From positions 620,001-684,000 of the forward strand of contig CAUJRU010000139.1 in NCBI GenBank assembly GCA_963277665.1: a stretch of DNA of 64,000 nucleotides, given 5' to 3'. This document shows, piece after piece, positions 49,256-60,185 of this stretch (position 1 is its first letter; every line of letters begins with the position of its first letter). The DNA is from Viscum album (lineage: Eukaryota; Streptophyta; Magnoliopsida; Santalales; Viscaceae). Below the pieces are notes generated by a model. It did not search any database. It was given only the letters and a program-made list of their open reading frames with translations, and was not told the DNA's origin. Both the position numbers and the translations under genes were made by a program.

Positions 49256-49290
49256 TGGTTATTATATACAACTTGTGGGGCTCACATCTG
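49256..49290 (+). other. Protease active-site region, catalytic Asp lost
   Basis: W-L-L-Y-T-T-C-G-A-H-I-C lies where Copia proteases have a D-T/S-G catalytic triplet followed by C/A and H. The triplet (49,265-49,273) now reads Y-T-T. Without the Asp the protease would be inactive. Confidence 0.7.
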
Positions 49291-49675
49291 TATTCAAATG
49301 CAAGAACCAAGTATATTTAGAAAGATTGCCAGAGGAGAGGTGGATCTTCGAGCTACCAATGGTGGAAGGCTGGATACATTGGCTATTGGTGACTACCACC
49401 TCTCATTGCCGACTGGGATGATCTTGGTTTTACATAACTGTTATTATGTGCCTAGTGTTTCCAAAAAGATAATTTATGTATCTTGTTTGGATATGTATGG
49501 ATTTATTTTCAAGTTTGGAAATAAGGGTTGTCTCTTTTATAAGAACAACGTATGTTATGGTATGACACATTTAAATAATGTTTTGTATGTATTAAATTAT
49601 GAAAACCAAGTGTTGGAAATCGATAACGAAACAAACTCACATGACGCATACATCACCTAGTTGTGGAATCACCAT

Positions 49676-50400
49676 ATCGGTTATGTAAATGAGAAGCGCT
49701 TGACAAAGCTCTGCCAAGATGGCTATTTAGAATCTACTGAGCTAAAACAACTTGATAGATGTCACGCTTGTTTATAAAGAAAAATGACCAAGCCTCCTTT
49801 TGGTGGACAAGGTGAAAGGGCCACAGAGATTCTAGGATTAGTATACACGGATGTGTGCGGACCATTTCCAGTAGAAACTAGAGGTGGATATTCTTACTTC
49901 ATTACTTTTACTGATGATTTGAGTAGATATGGATATGTCTACTTAATGAGGTATAAGTCAGAGTCCTTAGAGAAATTTAAGGAATTCAAGAATGAAGTAG
50001 AGAATCAGCTTGGTAAGAAGATAAAGAAGCTTTGATTGGATCGAGGTGGAGAATATCTGAACCAAGAGTTCATCGATCTTATACGGGAGTCTGGGATTAT
50101 ATCTCAGCTCACTCTTCCTTATACACCACAGTGGAATGGTGTTAGTGAAAGGAGGAACTGCACCTTGTTGGACATGGTGTGGTCGATGATGAGTCATGCG
50201 GATCTCCCATTATCCTTTTGGGGATATGCATTACAAACTGCAGCATTCACATTAAACCGAGTACCAACTAAGGCGGAAAATGTAATTCCCTCCAAGTTAT
50301 AGAATGGAAAGAAACCCATTTTGTCGCATACACGTTTATGGGGATACGAGGTGTCTTTTAAGGCCTTCTCAGGCAACAAACTAGCACCCCAGGGCATGAA
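49676..50400 (+). other. Integrase domain, DD35E residues kept
   Basis: The catalytic residues are Asp at 49,850 (YTDVCGP), Asp at 50,039 (LDRGGEY) and Glu at 50,147 (NGVSERRN). The last two are 35 residues apart, as in retroviral-type integrases. In the N-terminal zinc region the CHAC pair is present, but one expected His is Tyr (HHIGYVNEKR). Three stops interrupt the domain. Confidence 0.85.
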
Positions 50401-50859
50401 GTCTATCTTTATAGGATATACTAAGGAAACTAAATGATATTTCCTATATAACCCTCAAGATAAGAAAGTGACTATCTCTAGAAAATCTATGTTTCTTGAG
50501 AGAGAGCACATCCTAAAAAAGTATAGTGGGAGAAAGATTGAGTTCAATGAAGTTAATGCTCAAGATACACAGGATTTGGTACAGGAACAAGTTCCACAGG
50601 TCCCCATGGAAGAGGTTTCAGAAACACAAGTACTGCGTAGGAGCTGAAGAGAGGTAAGGGAACCAGAGAGATTTGGTTTCCTAGTCACCGAGGATGGTGA
50701 ATCATTATTGTTCGACAATGTTGAACCTCTCTCCTACAAGGAAGCAGTAGAAAGCTCAGAAGCTGCAAGATGGCTAGAAGCTATGAATTCTCAGATGGAT
50801 TCCATGTATCAGAACCAAGTATGGGTTCTGGTCGATGAGCCAGTTAATATAAAGCCTGT

Positions 50860-51500
50860 TGGATGAAAATGGGTATTCAAAAGAAAACTGGACATGGAAG
50901 GTCAAGTTAGCACCTATAAAGCAAGGCTAGTGGCTAAAGGATTCAGACAGCGTCAAGGAATTGACTATGATTAAACCTTCTTGCCAGTTGCCATATTTAA
51001 ATCCATAAGAATCATACTTTCCATATCAGCTTACTATGACTACGATATTTGTCAAATGGATGTCAAAATAGCATTCCTTAACGAGAACCTTCAGAAAGAT
51101 GTCTATATGACACAACCAGAAGGGTTTGCGACACCATTTGAAGCCAAACGGGTTTGCAAGCTGCAGAAATCCATTTATGGATTGAAGAAAGCATCCAGGT
51201 CCTGGAACATTCAATTTAATAAAGCCATAACGGAATTTGGTTTCATTAAGAACGAATGTGATACATGTGTTTATAAGTGGTTTAATGGGAATGCGATCGT
51301 TATCTTAGTAGTATATGTTGAAAACATATTACTTATTGGAAACGACGTACCAATCTTACAGTCAGTTAAGGACTCTTTGAACAAGTGTTTCTCCATGAAG
51401 GGCTTAGGAGAAGCATCCTACATTCTAGGGATCAAGATCATTTGTGATAGATCCAAGAGGCTGCTTGGACTAAGTCAGGGTACATACATTGAATAGATAC
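50860..51500 (+). other. Reverse transcriptase domain, catalytic pair mutated
   Basis: Readable motifs are [47 protein letters not shown] and KLQKSIYGLKKASRSWN. The Y-V-D-D box is Y-V-E-N (E-N at 51,320-51,325), so both metal-binding Asp of the box are replaced. The upstream Asp in QMDVKIAF is kept. Stops lie at 50,864, 50,972 and 51,494. Confidence 0.9.
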
Positions 51501-51799
51501 AAAAGAGATTTAGTACTGAACAATCCAAGAAGGGATTAGTTCCAGTGTCACATGGCCTACATATTTCTATGAAAATGTTTCCTCAGACACAACAAGAGAA
51601 AGATATAATGAGTAATATCCCATACGCTTCGGCTATAGGATCCATAATGTATACCATGTTATGTACTAGGCTTGATGTTGCCTATGCACTGATCATGGTA
51701 GGTAGATATCAAGAAGATCCAGGAGAACAACATTGGACTGTTGTTCAGACTATCCTTAAGTATCTGAGAAGAACTAAGGATATGTTCCTGGTGTATGGA

Positions 51800-52246
51800 G
51801 GATATGAGGAGCTTGTCATCAGAGGGAATACTGATGCTGGTTTTCAGACAGATTAGAATGATCTGAAGTCACAATCTGGATATTTTTTCTGTCTCAATGG
51901 AGGAGTTGTGAGATGGAAGAGTTCAAAGCAGCCAGTTGTCGCCGATTCTACAGTGGAGTCTGAATATATAGTGGCTTCTGATGCAGCCAAGGAATCCTTC
52001 TGGATTTAGAACTTTGTTTATGAGCTTGATGTAGTGCCTATCAGTAAAGATCCCATTACATTGTATTGTGATAATACTACAGCGGTGGCTCTTGCAAAAG
52101 AACCATGGTCACACCAACAGAAAGAGCACATAATGCAAAAGTATCACCTCTTGAGGGATTTCTATCAAAGGGGTGAAGTTGCAGTGAGCAGAGTGTCCAT
52201 GGAAGAGAATGTGGCAGACCCCATGACTAAAGGCCTATCTCAGTAG
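51800..52246 (+). other. RNase H domain of element B
   Basis: GNTDAGFQTD, SGYFFCLNGGVVRWKSSKQP, STVESEYIVASDAAKE and LYCDNTTAVALAKEP hold the D, E and D positions of the Copia RNase H. Stops lie at 51,854 and 52,007, and the frame ends at 52,244 after DPMTKGLSQ. Confidence 0.9.
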
Positions 52247-52306
52247 AAGCATGAGTATCATGTGAGAGCTACCAGTTTAAAGGTTGTTAGCAGTTGGTTC
52301 TAGTCC

Positions 52307-52315
52307 AAGTGGGAG
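52307..52315 (+). other. Polypurine tract of element B
   Basis: AAGTGGGAG immediately upstream of the 3' LTR, the usual Copia plus-strand primer. The minus-strand element has AAGTTGGAC at the same place (24,339-24,331). Confidence 0.85.
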
Positions 52316-52317
52316 TT

Positions 52318-54266
52318 TGTTTGAGTTAGTGGCCTAGGACCACCTACTTTGTACTTTATTTGTTAAAAAAAGCCTTATCACATCTTGATTGTTCATCTGT
52401 GTGACAATGCATGTGATAATGTCCTAAGGACAGCTGTTGCATTAAAGGGTCATAGCGGATCCCAACTATGATTAGAACCCAGAATTGCCATAACATTGTT
52501 CTTGAATATATGTTCTATGGCTGGATGATATTATTTGAGGGGCACAAATAATATAGGTCATTAGGGGTGATGACTCATAAAACTTTGAGGCACCTTCTCA
52601 TGGTGTGCTCCCTTGGTAATATCTAGGAGGATATTATGAGAACGAGGCCCACCAGTAGGAAATACACATTTCATAGTGTCATTGGATGTTCTTATTTTCG
52701 GACGTGTGTATTGGTCCTTAGACTTTAAGATTATTATTAATGGGTATTACAACTCGCGCACTAAGATGTATTGACAAAAACTGTGACAACACATTGTTCG
52801 CAGCGAGGTATGATACATTGGGTGCGTCACAAGTAATATGACATTAATAGATAATGTGAGAAAGGATTTTCCCTTCTATTCCATAACAGAAGTAGATATC
52901 TCAGGCCCTTTGATGGAATTGATATAGCCTAAATAAATCCATGGCAATGGTAAGGTATAAACGAGTTCAATCCTAGGAAGTCAAAGAAAGAATAGTTGAG
53001 CACATGGGTTTATGGAACTAGCATGCAACCCGTTTGATTAGAGATATAGAGACAAAGGTATTATATTACACGGTAAGAGTTCGTATGAGGTGACACGTCA
53101 TTGCAGCGTTAACTTCTTTCTCTATGGGTGCCTTGGTGTGTTGCTAGACGCTAACCTTGGACTTTAGGCAGGCGCCGCCTAATACCACTGAGAAAGAGGC
53201 CTAGAGGGTCACACATTAAGTGTGTCCATGTATATCAGTTAAATATTAATTTAACAAGTTAATTAATGATTATTCCTGACTATGGTTTAATAATTATTTA
53301 AGGATACCTGATCATATTTATTTCTACAGTAGTTATTCGAGAGAATATATTGTGGGTAAAATAATATGTTTATTAGCGAGTAATGTAGTTACATTTATTT
53401 AAGAAATAAATATCCATTACTCAAGGTCTAATAAATGTGGTGGTGGAAATAAAGGAAAATAAAAGTACGCGCCATGTATATTAAATATACACGCTGTGTA
53501 GTTTTATGGAAAACGAGTACACGCTGTGTATTAATGATTACAAGCCATGTAGTTCTTCTAGTAGGAGTTTTGAGGATATAATATTGTTTTATTAAATGAT
53601 ATTTATTATAATCAGTGTGGGTGCATGTCATGGAATTAATAATTTGACATGGGGGTTTTCAATAAGAGTTAATGAAATAAATAAAACCTGTAACGCGTTT
53701 ATTTATTGTCATAACTCTATAACCTCAACCCCGATTATAAATATCCTCACAACCCCAACACTTTTCCACAAGAGAATCATTGTTCACCACAATTCTGTAG
53801 AATTCTTTCAAGCCCGAAAGAACTCCTTCCTCCAAGAATGCTCTCAAGACTGAGAGATCAAGGAGATCGAAGGTGGACATCGCAAGTGAAGGTTCTTCCG
53901 CGCTAGCACCCGAAGATCCCTTCGGCGACGTCCAGAGATACGTGGCACACGTGTGGATCACCACTAGAGGAATCCTACACTTAGATTCTATGACACAACG
54001 ATGGATCACCGAATCGTGACCAGACACATCAACAAAGAAATAATTCCACTAAGGTAATTCTTGTGAATTAATTAAATTAATTATAACCAACATATGATGA
54101 TCCTATCTCTATGGTTATGGGAATCCCTCTTTTGTTTTTCGTTCTTCATTCTATTCCGAAGATCCGGCGTTTTATATCGTGAGAGATCTTGGATTGATCA
54201 TTGTTAAAGCTAAAATTAAAGTTGAGAAAACCCACCAACGCGCTTCCGATGTGCCCAGAACCTACA
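52318..54266 (+). repeat. 3' LTR of element B
   Basis: TGTTTGAGTTAGTGG...CCAGAACCTACA, followed by AATTT. It is collinear with the 5' LTR over its full length, with point differences throughout and only small indels. TATAAATA lies at 53,736-53,743. Confidence 0.93.
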
Positions 54267-54512
54267 AATTTATCATCTTTTTTAGTGATAATAAAATTTA
54301 GAGAAGACTTTTTAAAAATTCTTCATTTATCAAGGGGCCTCAAAATCCGCTTTTAACAACACACCCACATGACCATTATAATCACTTCTATACTATAATT
54401 CTCATCACTATGTTCCCCCCCATATGTACCCACCCACACCTATCAGTGCTCTCTAAGCACCCCCCCCTTAAACACTTTATCAACACTTTTACACCATTTT
54501 TAGCCCTACTTG

Positions 54513-54575
54513 TGCCTTGATTTGAACCCAAAACCTCTCCCTTCATCACCCAATGATTTTACCACTGCTCCATCC
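54513..54575 (-). other. tRNA-like (SINE-like) sequence
   Basis: The complement reads TGGAGCAGTGGTAA (near 54,570), close to box A of RNA polymerase III promoters. About 30 bp later comes GGTTCAAATC, which fits box B. Spacing is shorter than in most tRNA genes and no cloverleaf can be drawn with confidence. A tRNA-derived SINE fragment is the likeliest source. A tRNA-like phrase captured in CACTA DNA is also possible. Confidence 0.35.
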
Positions 54576-54599
54576 AAATTTATTTTATATTTTATGATA

Positions 54600-55690
54600 T
54601 ATTTATTTATTTACATATATGTACATAATTATTTTTTATTTATATATTAATTCTAGTAATTATATAAATTTATATGATTTAAAAAAAATATTTTCAAAAT
54701 ATGTTAATATATATACACACACATATAATTGTATATTAACTTATAATTTTTTTATAATTTTTTTATAAATATTTATTGTAAATACATTTATATAATATAT
54801 TTCTATAATACATTTAAATAATTTTATCTTATGTACATTTTTATTCATTTTTATTATAAAATGAATGATAATGATATATTTATAAAAATAAATTTATATA
54901 ATGTATTTACACAATATTGACACACACATACTCACATATATATGCACATATTACACACAAACAAATACACGTATTTATATTTCTCACATATACGTACACA
55001 CCTATTTATATTTCATATACATAGAGACACAAACATTTTTATGTTTATATATGTATTTATATACTACACACACAAAGATATATATTTATATATTTATCTA
55101 TAAGGTCTGTATCACTATATTTTATAATATATAGATGTAATTATAATTATATATATAAATATAAATAATTATAAAAGAATATTAAAATAAATGTATATTG
55201 TATTTATATAAATATATATTTATTATTATATAAGTAATATTTAAGAATATATAAATATGTATATATAAAATACATATGCAGGGTACGCTTTATGTGTGTA
55301 TTTATTTACATATATTAGAATATACACATGAATGTATATTTGTTTATTAACACACATATATTTTTATATAAACATAATATTTTATATACACTTTTATAGG
55401 TGTGTGTGTGTGTGTGAAAATTCATTTTTATAAGGTAAATAAAATAGTTTATTTTTCCAAATAAAATGAATAATAAATATTTCTTTCCATATGGTTTATA
55501 TAATTAAAAATACATTTTTTTAAAAGTTAAAATATATATTAATATAATTAATTTAATATGTGTACATATATGAAAATATTTATATATTCAATTATAAATA
55601 AAACCAAAATATAAAAAATGATAAAATTTGAGTAGTGTAATATTCATATGAAATAAATATCTATTAATAAATTAATTATTCACCAAAAAA
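54600..55690. repeat. Extremely AT-rich DNA with simple repeats
   Basis: Dominated by TATA/TTTA/ACAC microsatellite-like sequence. It includes (TG)8 at 55,401-55,416 and CACACATATA stretches near 54,712-54,725 and 54,915-55,080. A 77-codon open frame (54,901-55,134) is a by-product of the repeats. No gene. Confidence 0.75.
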
Positions 55691-56471
55691 TATAATAATA
55701 CACCCTTAAAACAGGTTGAAATTCCATCAGATATTAAAAAATCAGGGTACCCTGACAAGAAACTCAGTTTTGGAGGATTTGAGGACCTTTTTTGACCTCA
55801 AAAAAAACATTGATCAGGATTCCTCTGAATCTTCAGGTCATAGATTTTTTTCTCAAGATTTGATTTAATATATGGTAGAGCTCAAATGAAAAATTCGTTC
55901 AAAATTTATGGTCGTTTGAATTTCAAGTAATTTTTTTCAGTTTATTTTAGATCATTTATTAATTTATTCGTTTTTTATATCATGAAATTGTTATTAAATG
56001 ACTCTTACTGAAAAATAAGTAGAAAATTCTTAATTAATATTAATTTTTAATTATTTTATAAACCATTTCTCACAAAATAAATTGTATATTAAGTGTAATT
56101 ACATATTTAATATTATATAAATCATATTTAATAAAATATATTATATTTATATTACTATAAATATATTTATATATAAATATTTTTTATATAATATATAAAC
56201 TTTTTTATTGAATTATACCTTTTATCAGTGCTAAAAAGACACTTATAGAGGCCTCTCTTTATCTATGCTAAAAAATGATAATAAAAATAATCTTTGTCAG
56301 TGCTAAGAAAATAGTGACAAATAGATGTCTTTATCTGCTCCTTTTTTCGACCGCATAAAGGTATCTTTTATTATCCTTTTTAGCTAGTGCTAATAAAGTC
56401 ACCCACTTTATCAATGTTTTTTTTAGAGTTGATAAAGTACAATGCTTAATATCGCATGTTTTGTAGTAGTG

Positions 56472-59400
56472 ATGGACCATAAATTTAAAAATATAAGGAT
56501 TATTTGTAATTGTGTGGAGTATTCCCTTTTTGTGTAATTTCATTAAAGTTGCTTCAAGGTCAGTTTTTCTTGTATTTATTGTGTAGGTTCACATTAAAAC
56601 TTTAAATGTGACTTCCCAGAAAATAATAAAAAATATAATTTCCATGCAAGTACCCATTATTGATCATTTTACGCTGTCGTATTCCAACTAAGTTATGTTA
56701 ATGTGATAATTAATTAGATTTTAATGTGGATTAAGTGGTAAACTAAATACTGTTTTCATATTATGTTTAGATTCAAACAATCCTTATAGGCTTACCATAT
56801 ACTCAAATATAACAAAATTAACTATTGATAATTTAATAATTTTATATTTTTAAATGATAATAAAATTATAAATTTATTCATTTAATATTGGTTTTCTTTC
56901 TTTGGGATTTATGTTTCAAGTATTTGTGTGCATAAACCCATCTGCTTCTTTAGGGAATACAATTGATCAAGTTGGATGGGTGATTAGACTAACTTCGGTT
57001 TAGGAAAGTACTCGAGTCTATTAAGCATAGGTGTCCCTTCAAAAATGCAGAGATGGCTTCATCATTACAGACTTAGGTTGAGACGGTGTTGAAACCCATG
57101 AGGCACATGATAAAGACACTTGGACGATGAGGCACACAAATCGATGTGATTCCTTTTATATTATATGAGATATATAAATTTTGTGATATATAATGATGTT
57201 TTCATATATATAATTAAAATAAAAATAATAAAAATTTATCAATAAATCTAATACATATTGTTATTTTTCTACACCCTCACGGTGAAAATTTATGAAGTCG
57301 CCCAGTATATTCTACTAATTTATTATTCCAAAAAACTACTTCTTATTTAAAACAAACAATAATTTCTAAAAAATATATTTTAAAAAATAAAAAAAAAATT
57401 TATTTTTAAAAATATGCTATCATTAAATTTTATACAATTTATTAATTTTAAAAATAGTAAATTATAACATTTAAATACAAAAAAAACACAATAAAATAGT
57501 AAAAAAATGTTTTCTATTTTAAAATATTTTTTAAGATGATTGATTTTCAAAATATATATAAACTCAAAGTTATCAAAAAAAACTATAAAACAAAACATAA
57601 TTTCACATATGTATCGTGGAGTGCCTCAGGGGGTGTTCAGTGAAAATGATCAGGTGTTCATTCTAAAGTGGTGGGGATTTGATTCTCACGTGTTGCACTT
57701 TCATAGCATAATTTCACATCTATTGACCATGTAGGGTAGTGTGGGACAAATAATTTTACTTGGTTCACAAAGAACATTTTAACCTCAGGGTCTGTGGTAG
57801 AGGGCTATATCAAGGAGAAATCTTTATATAGACCTAGTGATCTTTTGTACAAAAAAATAGATATGTACCATGGTATATATATATATATATTGAAATAACT
57901 GAATAATCAGTATTTAAAATTTGAAATTATCTTCTTTGATAAAAAATTATTAAATATTTTTTTCAAAAAAGGATACGTATGTTTTTAAAACTATATAATA
58001 ATAATAAAAAACAAAAAATAAATTCATGAAAAATATTTAATATGAAAAATATGCACATATATATATATATAGTCATCCTCGATATAAAGAGAGTATCAAA
58101 TGTTCTGGTCTCTTATAGCATGTGTTGTCTAGATTTCTTAGGGTGGAAATAACATGTATTGGTGATTCCAATTATATTAGGTTTTAATAGGGAAAACCCT
58201 TACTCAAACACAGTATAACCAGACCACTAAAACCACTTTTGGAACAAAATTCAACCATTAATTTGGAATGAATATAACATAAATGAATAATACACCTCAT
58301 TTTTGTGAATATGGTTCATCCAAGACTGTTAGAACATTTGATGGATATTCTTTGAAAATCTATGAATCACCTAATGATTAGGGAGGTTTCTCTCTTCTTC
58401 ATGTTCTGTTAGAACTTTTGTGATGTACACAAGAAGAAGATATGTCAATCCAACCTTTCATATATCCATAATCAGTGAAAAATAAATATTTTAAAGATAT
58501 TAACGACTTTAAAAACATTTGTTTGAGGGTTCATACCAAGAAAATGATCTTAGATTGGTGTAAAATTTTAGAAAAATGACTAAAAATTAATTTTTGAAAT
58601 ATAGGAATTGTCTCCATATCAACTCAAGATGCAATTTTATTTATATTACTTAAAAATAATTTTAGTGTTTTAAAACTATATTAAAAATGAGAATGGAAGG
58701 GGAACTATAAAGAAACACACAAACACACACTTGCAGGAAGTCGAGGAGACTTGAACCCAAACTGATATGAAATTATAGAAAAATGATCATTCAAATGAAA
58801 AGAATATCAAATGTGTGATGTACTCATAATTAATGAAAAAATAGTTTCTAAAAATATTAAACTTTTTTAAAAAAACATGAGAAATGATTAATGATTATTT
58901 TTTGAAATGTAATAATTGATATCGTGTCAATCTAAGTTGTGTTTTTCTCTAAATGATTGAAAAAAAATAATGTTTTAAAACTTGAAAATTTATGCATAAT
59001 AATCAAAACCTAGAAAATGACCATGAATTGATGTGATATCATAGTAAAATTATTTTTGAATTATTTTTTATGTTTATGAAGAGGCAACACATTAACTTGA
59101 CATGTGGTGTGCTCTAAACAAGTGAAAAATAAGTATCAATTAAAAAATGAATAAAAATAATTAATATGTATAAAAAATGACCACAAATTATTTTTTTATT
59201 ATATTAAATCTCAAATTAAACAATATAGTTGGCTCTAATTATTAGCTTTCAAAATTTTTTATTATAATAAATTTTATTTTAAATTTATTTGAATTTTATT
59301 TATGAGATTACGAGTGTGGAATTCAAAGAACAATTCAACGATGCTAGATTTTAGATTAATAGATAAATTATTAACTAAATTATATATGGATAAACATATG

Positions 59401-59480
59401 TTGAATTTCTGAACTTTATATGATTTTTTTAATTACGAGTTCATTACTATAGATTCCATGATATTAATAAATTAACTTAA
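56472..59480. other. AT-rich DNA, no gene recognised
   Basis: Contains (AT)n at 57,874-57,891. Two related segments near 58,550-58,690 and 58,880-58,985 are described under the findings. All open frames are short. Nothing resembles a protein family. Confidence 0.5.
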
Positions 59481-59565
59481 TTATTGATGATAAATGGACA
59501 ACCTTTATCAATGATAAACAAAAGCATTGATAAAGTTTACTTTTATCAGTGATAAATAAAGTCTT
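59481..59565. repeat. Short cluster of 'tttatcagtgataaa' words
   Basis: CTTTATCAATGATAAA, GCATTGATAAAG and CTTTTATCAGTGATAAATAAAG occur within 85 bp. They resemble the subterminal words of the CACTA end at 56,471. No terminus is present, so this is a fragment at most. Confidence 0.4.
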
Positions 59566-59918
59566 TGTTTTATTCTTTGGTGATGTTCAAAAATTTTACA
59601 TCATTGAATAAAGAATATAGAGATGGGTTTAGTTTAGGAATTCCAGGTATGCTCTGTTTTTCATTTCCATTACATGATTGATTCCTATCCTTTTGTATTT
59701 GGGTTCACTCACATTACCTATGATCATATGATGATCAAATGAAACTCATTACTGTTATCATAGTAGTCTTATTCAAGGATTAAAGATGTATAATCCATAG
59801 TTTTTGAAGAACAATCACGGTCACCATAGCATGGAAGTCCCTGTGGTGTCACTTTTGTAACTCAAAATACCTAGATTCCCACCACCATTCGACAGTGCAA
59901 AGTGTGGTGTTCCAATAT

Positions 59919-60185
59919 CACTAAAAAAATTACCTTTAAATAGAGGGGTCTATGTAATGTTCATGAAAAGTTACTTTTATGTAGATGGGTTACGTAAAAT
60001 TAATATATGTGTTTCCTTTAGGGAGATGAATTACGTTAAGGTAATCATAGAATTTCCTTTATGTGAGGGGGTCATGTATAAGAGTAGATAATTTAAACCT
60101 CACATAAGACACCTATGTAAGGTAGTTAGTTTTATCTTTACATCGATATACCCCTTTCTAATAAGGGTAAAGTAAGAACACTAAA
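59919..60185 (+). mobile_element. CACTA-type 5' end with TTACCTTTAxA subterminal words
   Basis: CACTAAAAAAATTACC at 59,919 fits a CACTA start. The next 260 bp carry repeated words of the TTACCTTTA / TACGTAA / CCTTTATGTGAGGGG type in both orientations, matching the array at 15,336-15,815. No 3' end was found to the right within the window, and no transposase is visible. Confidence 0.5.

Larger units (their letters stand above)
48803..52246 (+). pseudogene. gag-pol: Element B gag-pol polyprotein, one frame with 15 stops
   Basis: From ATG 48,803 to TAG 52,244 every recognisable domain lies in the same frame (1,147 codons). Order: short gag (48,803-49,190), protease, integrase, RT, RNase H. Internal stops start at 48,842, 48,878, 48,980, 49,175, 49,658, 49,775, 50,033, 50,300, 50,435, 50,645, 50,864, 50,972, 51,494, 51,854 and 52,007. 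No frameshift is needed. The gag has an N-terminal part (FQEW-RHLRVIHHHERKLYVLEE) but then jumps at about 48,960-48,990 to the basic linker before the knuckle, so the middle of gag is missing. With this many stops no polyprotein can be made. Confidence 0.9.
44820..54266 (+). mobile_element. Element B: complete but inactive Ty1/Copia retrotransposon
   Basis: 5' LTR 44,820-46,769, PBS 46,772-46,783, leader of about 2.0 kb, gag-pol 48,803-52,246, polypurine tract 52,307-52,315, and 3' LTR 52,318-54,266. Perfect AATTT duplications flank it. Gene order PR-INT-RT-RH defines Copia. The two LTRs have almost the same length (1,950 and 1,949 bp) but differ by roughly one base in ten in the first 200 bp by eye, so the insertion is not recent. 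It shares leader, LTR words and protein with the minus-strand element at 22,470-34,374. Confidence 0.93.
54272..56471 (+). mobile_element. CACTA-type transposon 3' portion
   Basis: Ends ...ATCGCATGTTTTGTAGTAGTG at 56,471, the complement of CACTACTACAAAACATGCGAT, a typical CACTA terminal repeat. The preceding 250 bp carry repeats of 'tttatcagtgctaaaaa' and 'gttgataaagt' in both orientations. The same words occur at 35,230-35,372 and at 54,270-54,300, on the other sides of elements A and B. The two retrotransposons therefore probably landed inside this DNA transposon. No transposase domain is visible, so the copy is non-autonomous or decayed. Confidence 0.55.

Noticed and set aside
49158..49421. 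87-codon frame overlapping the protease region
   Set aside because: It is out of frame with the continuous gag-pol frame that contains the knuckle and the protease motif.
54901..55134. 77-codon plus-strand open frame rich in Tyr, Thr and His
   Set aside because: It is a translation of ACAC/ATAT simple repeats with no family resemblance.
58731..58770. GGTTCAAGTC word on the minus strand resembling a tRNA T-loop
   Set aside because: There is no box A at a suitable distance and no stem pairing. A single 10-bp match is not enough.
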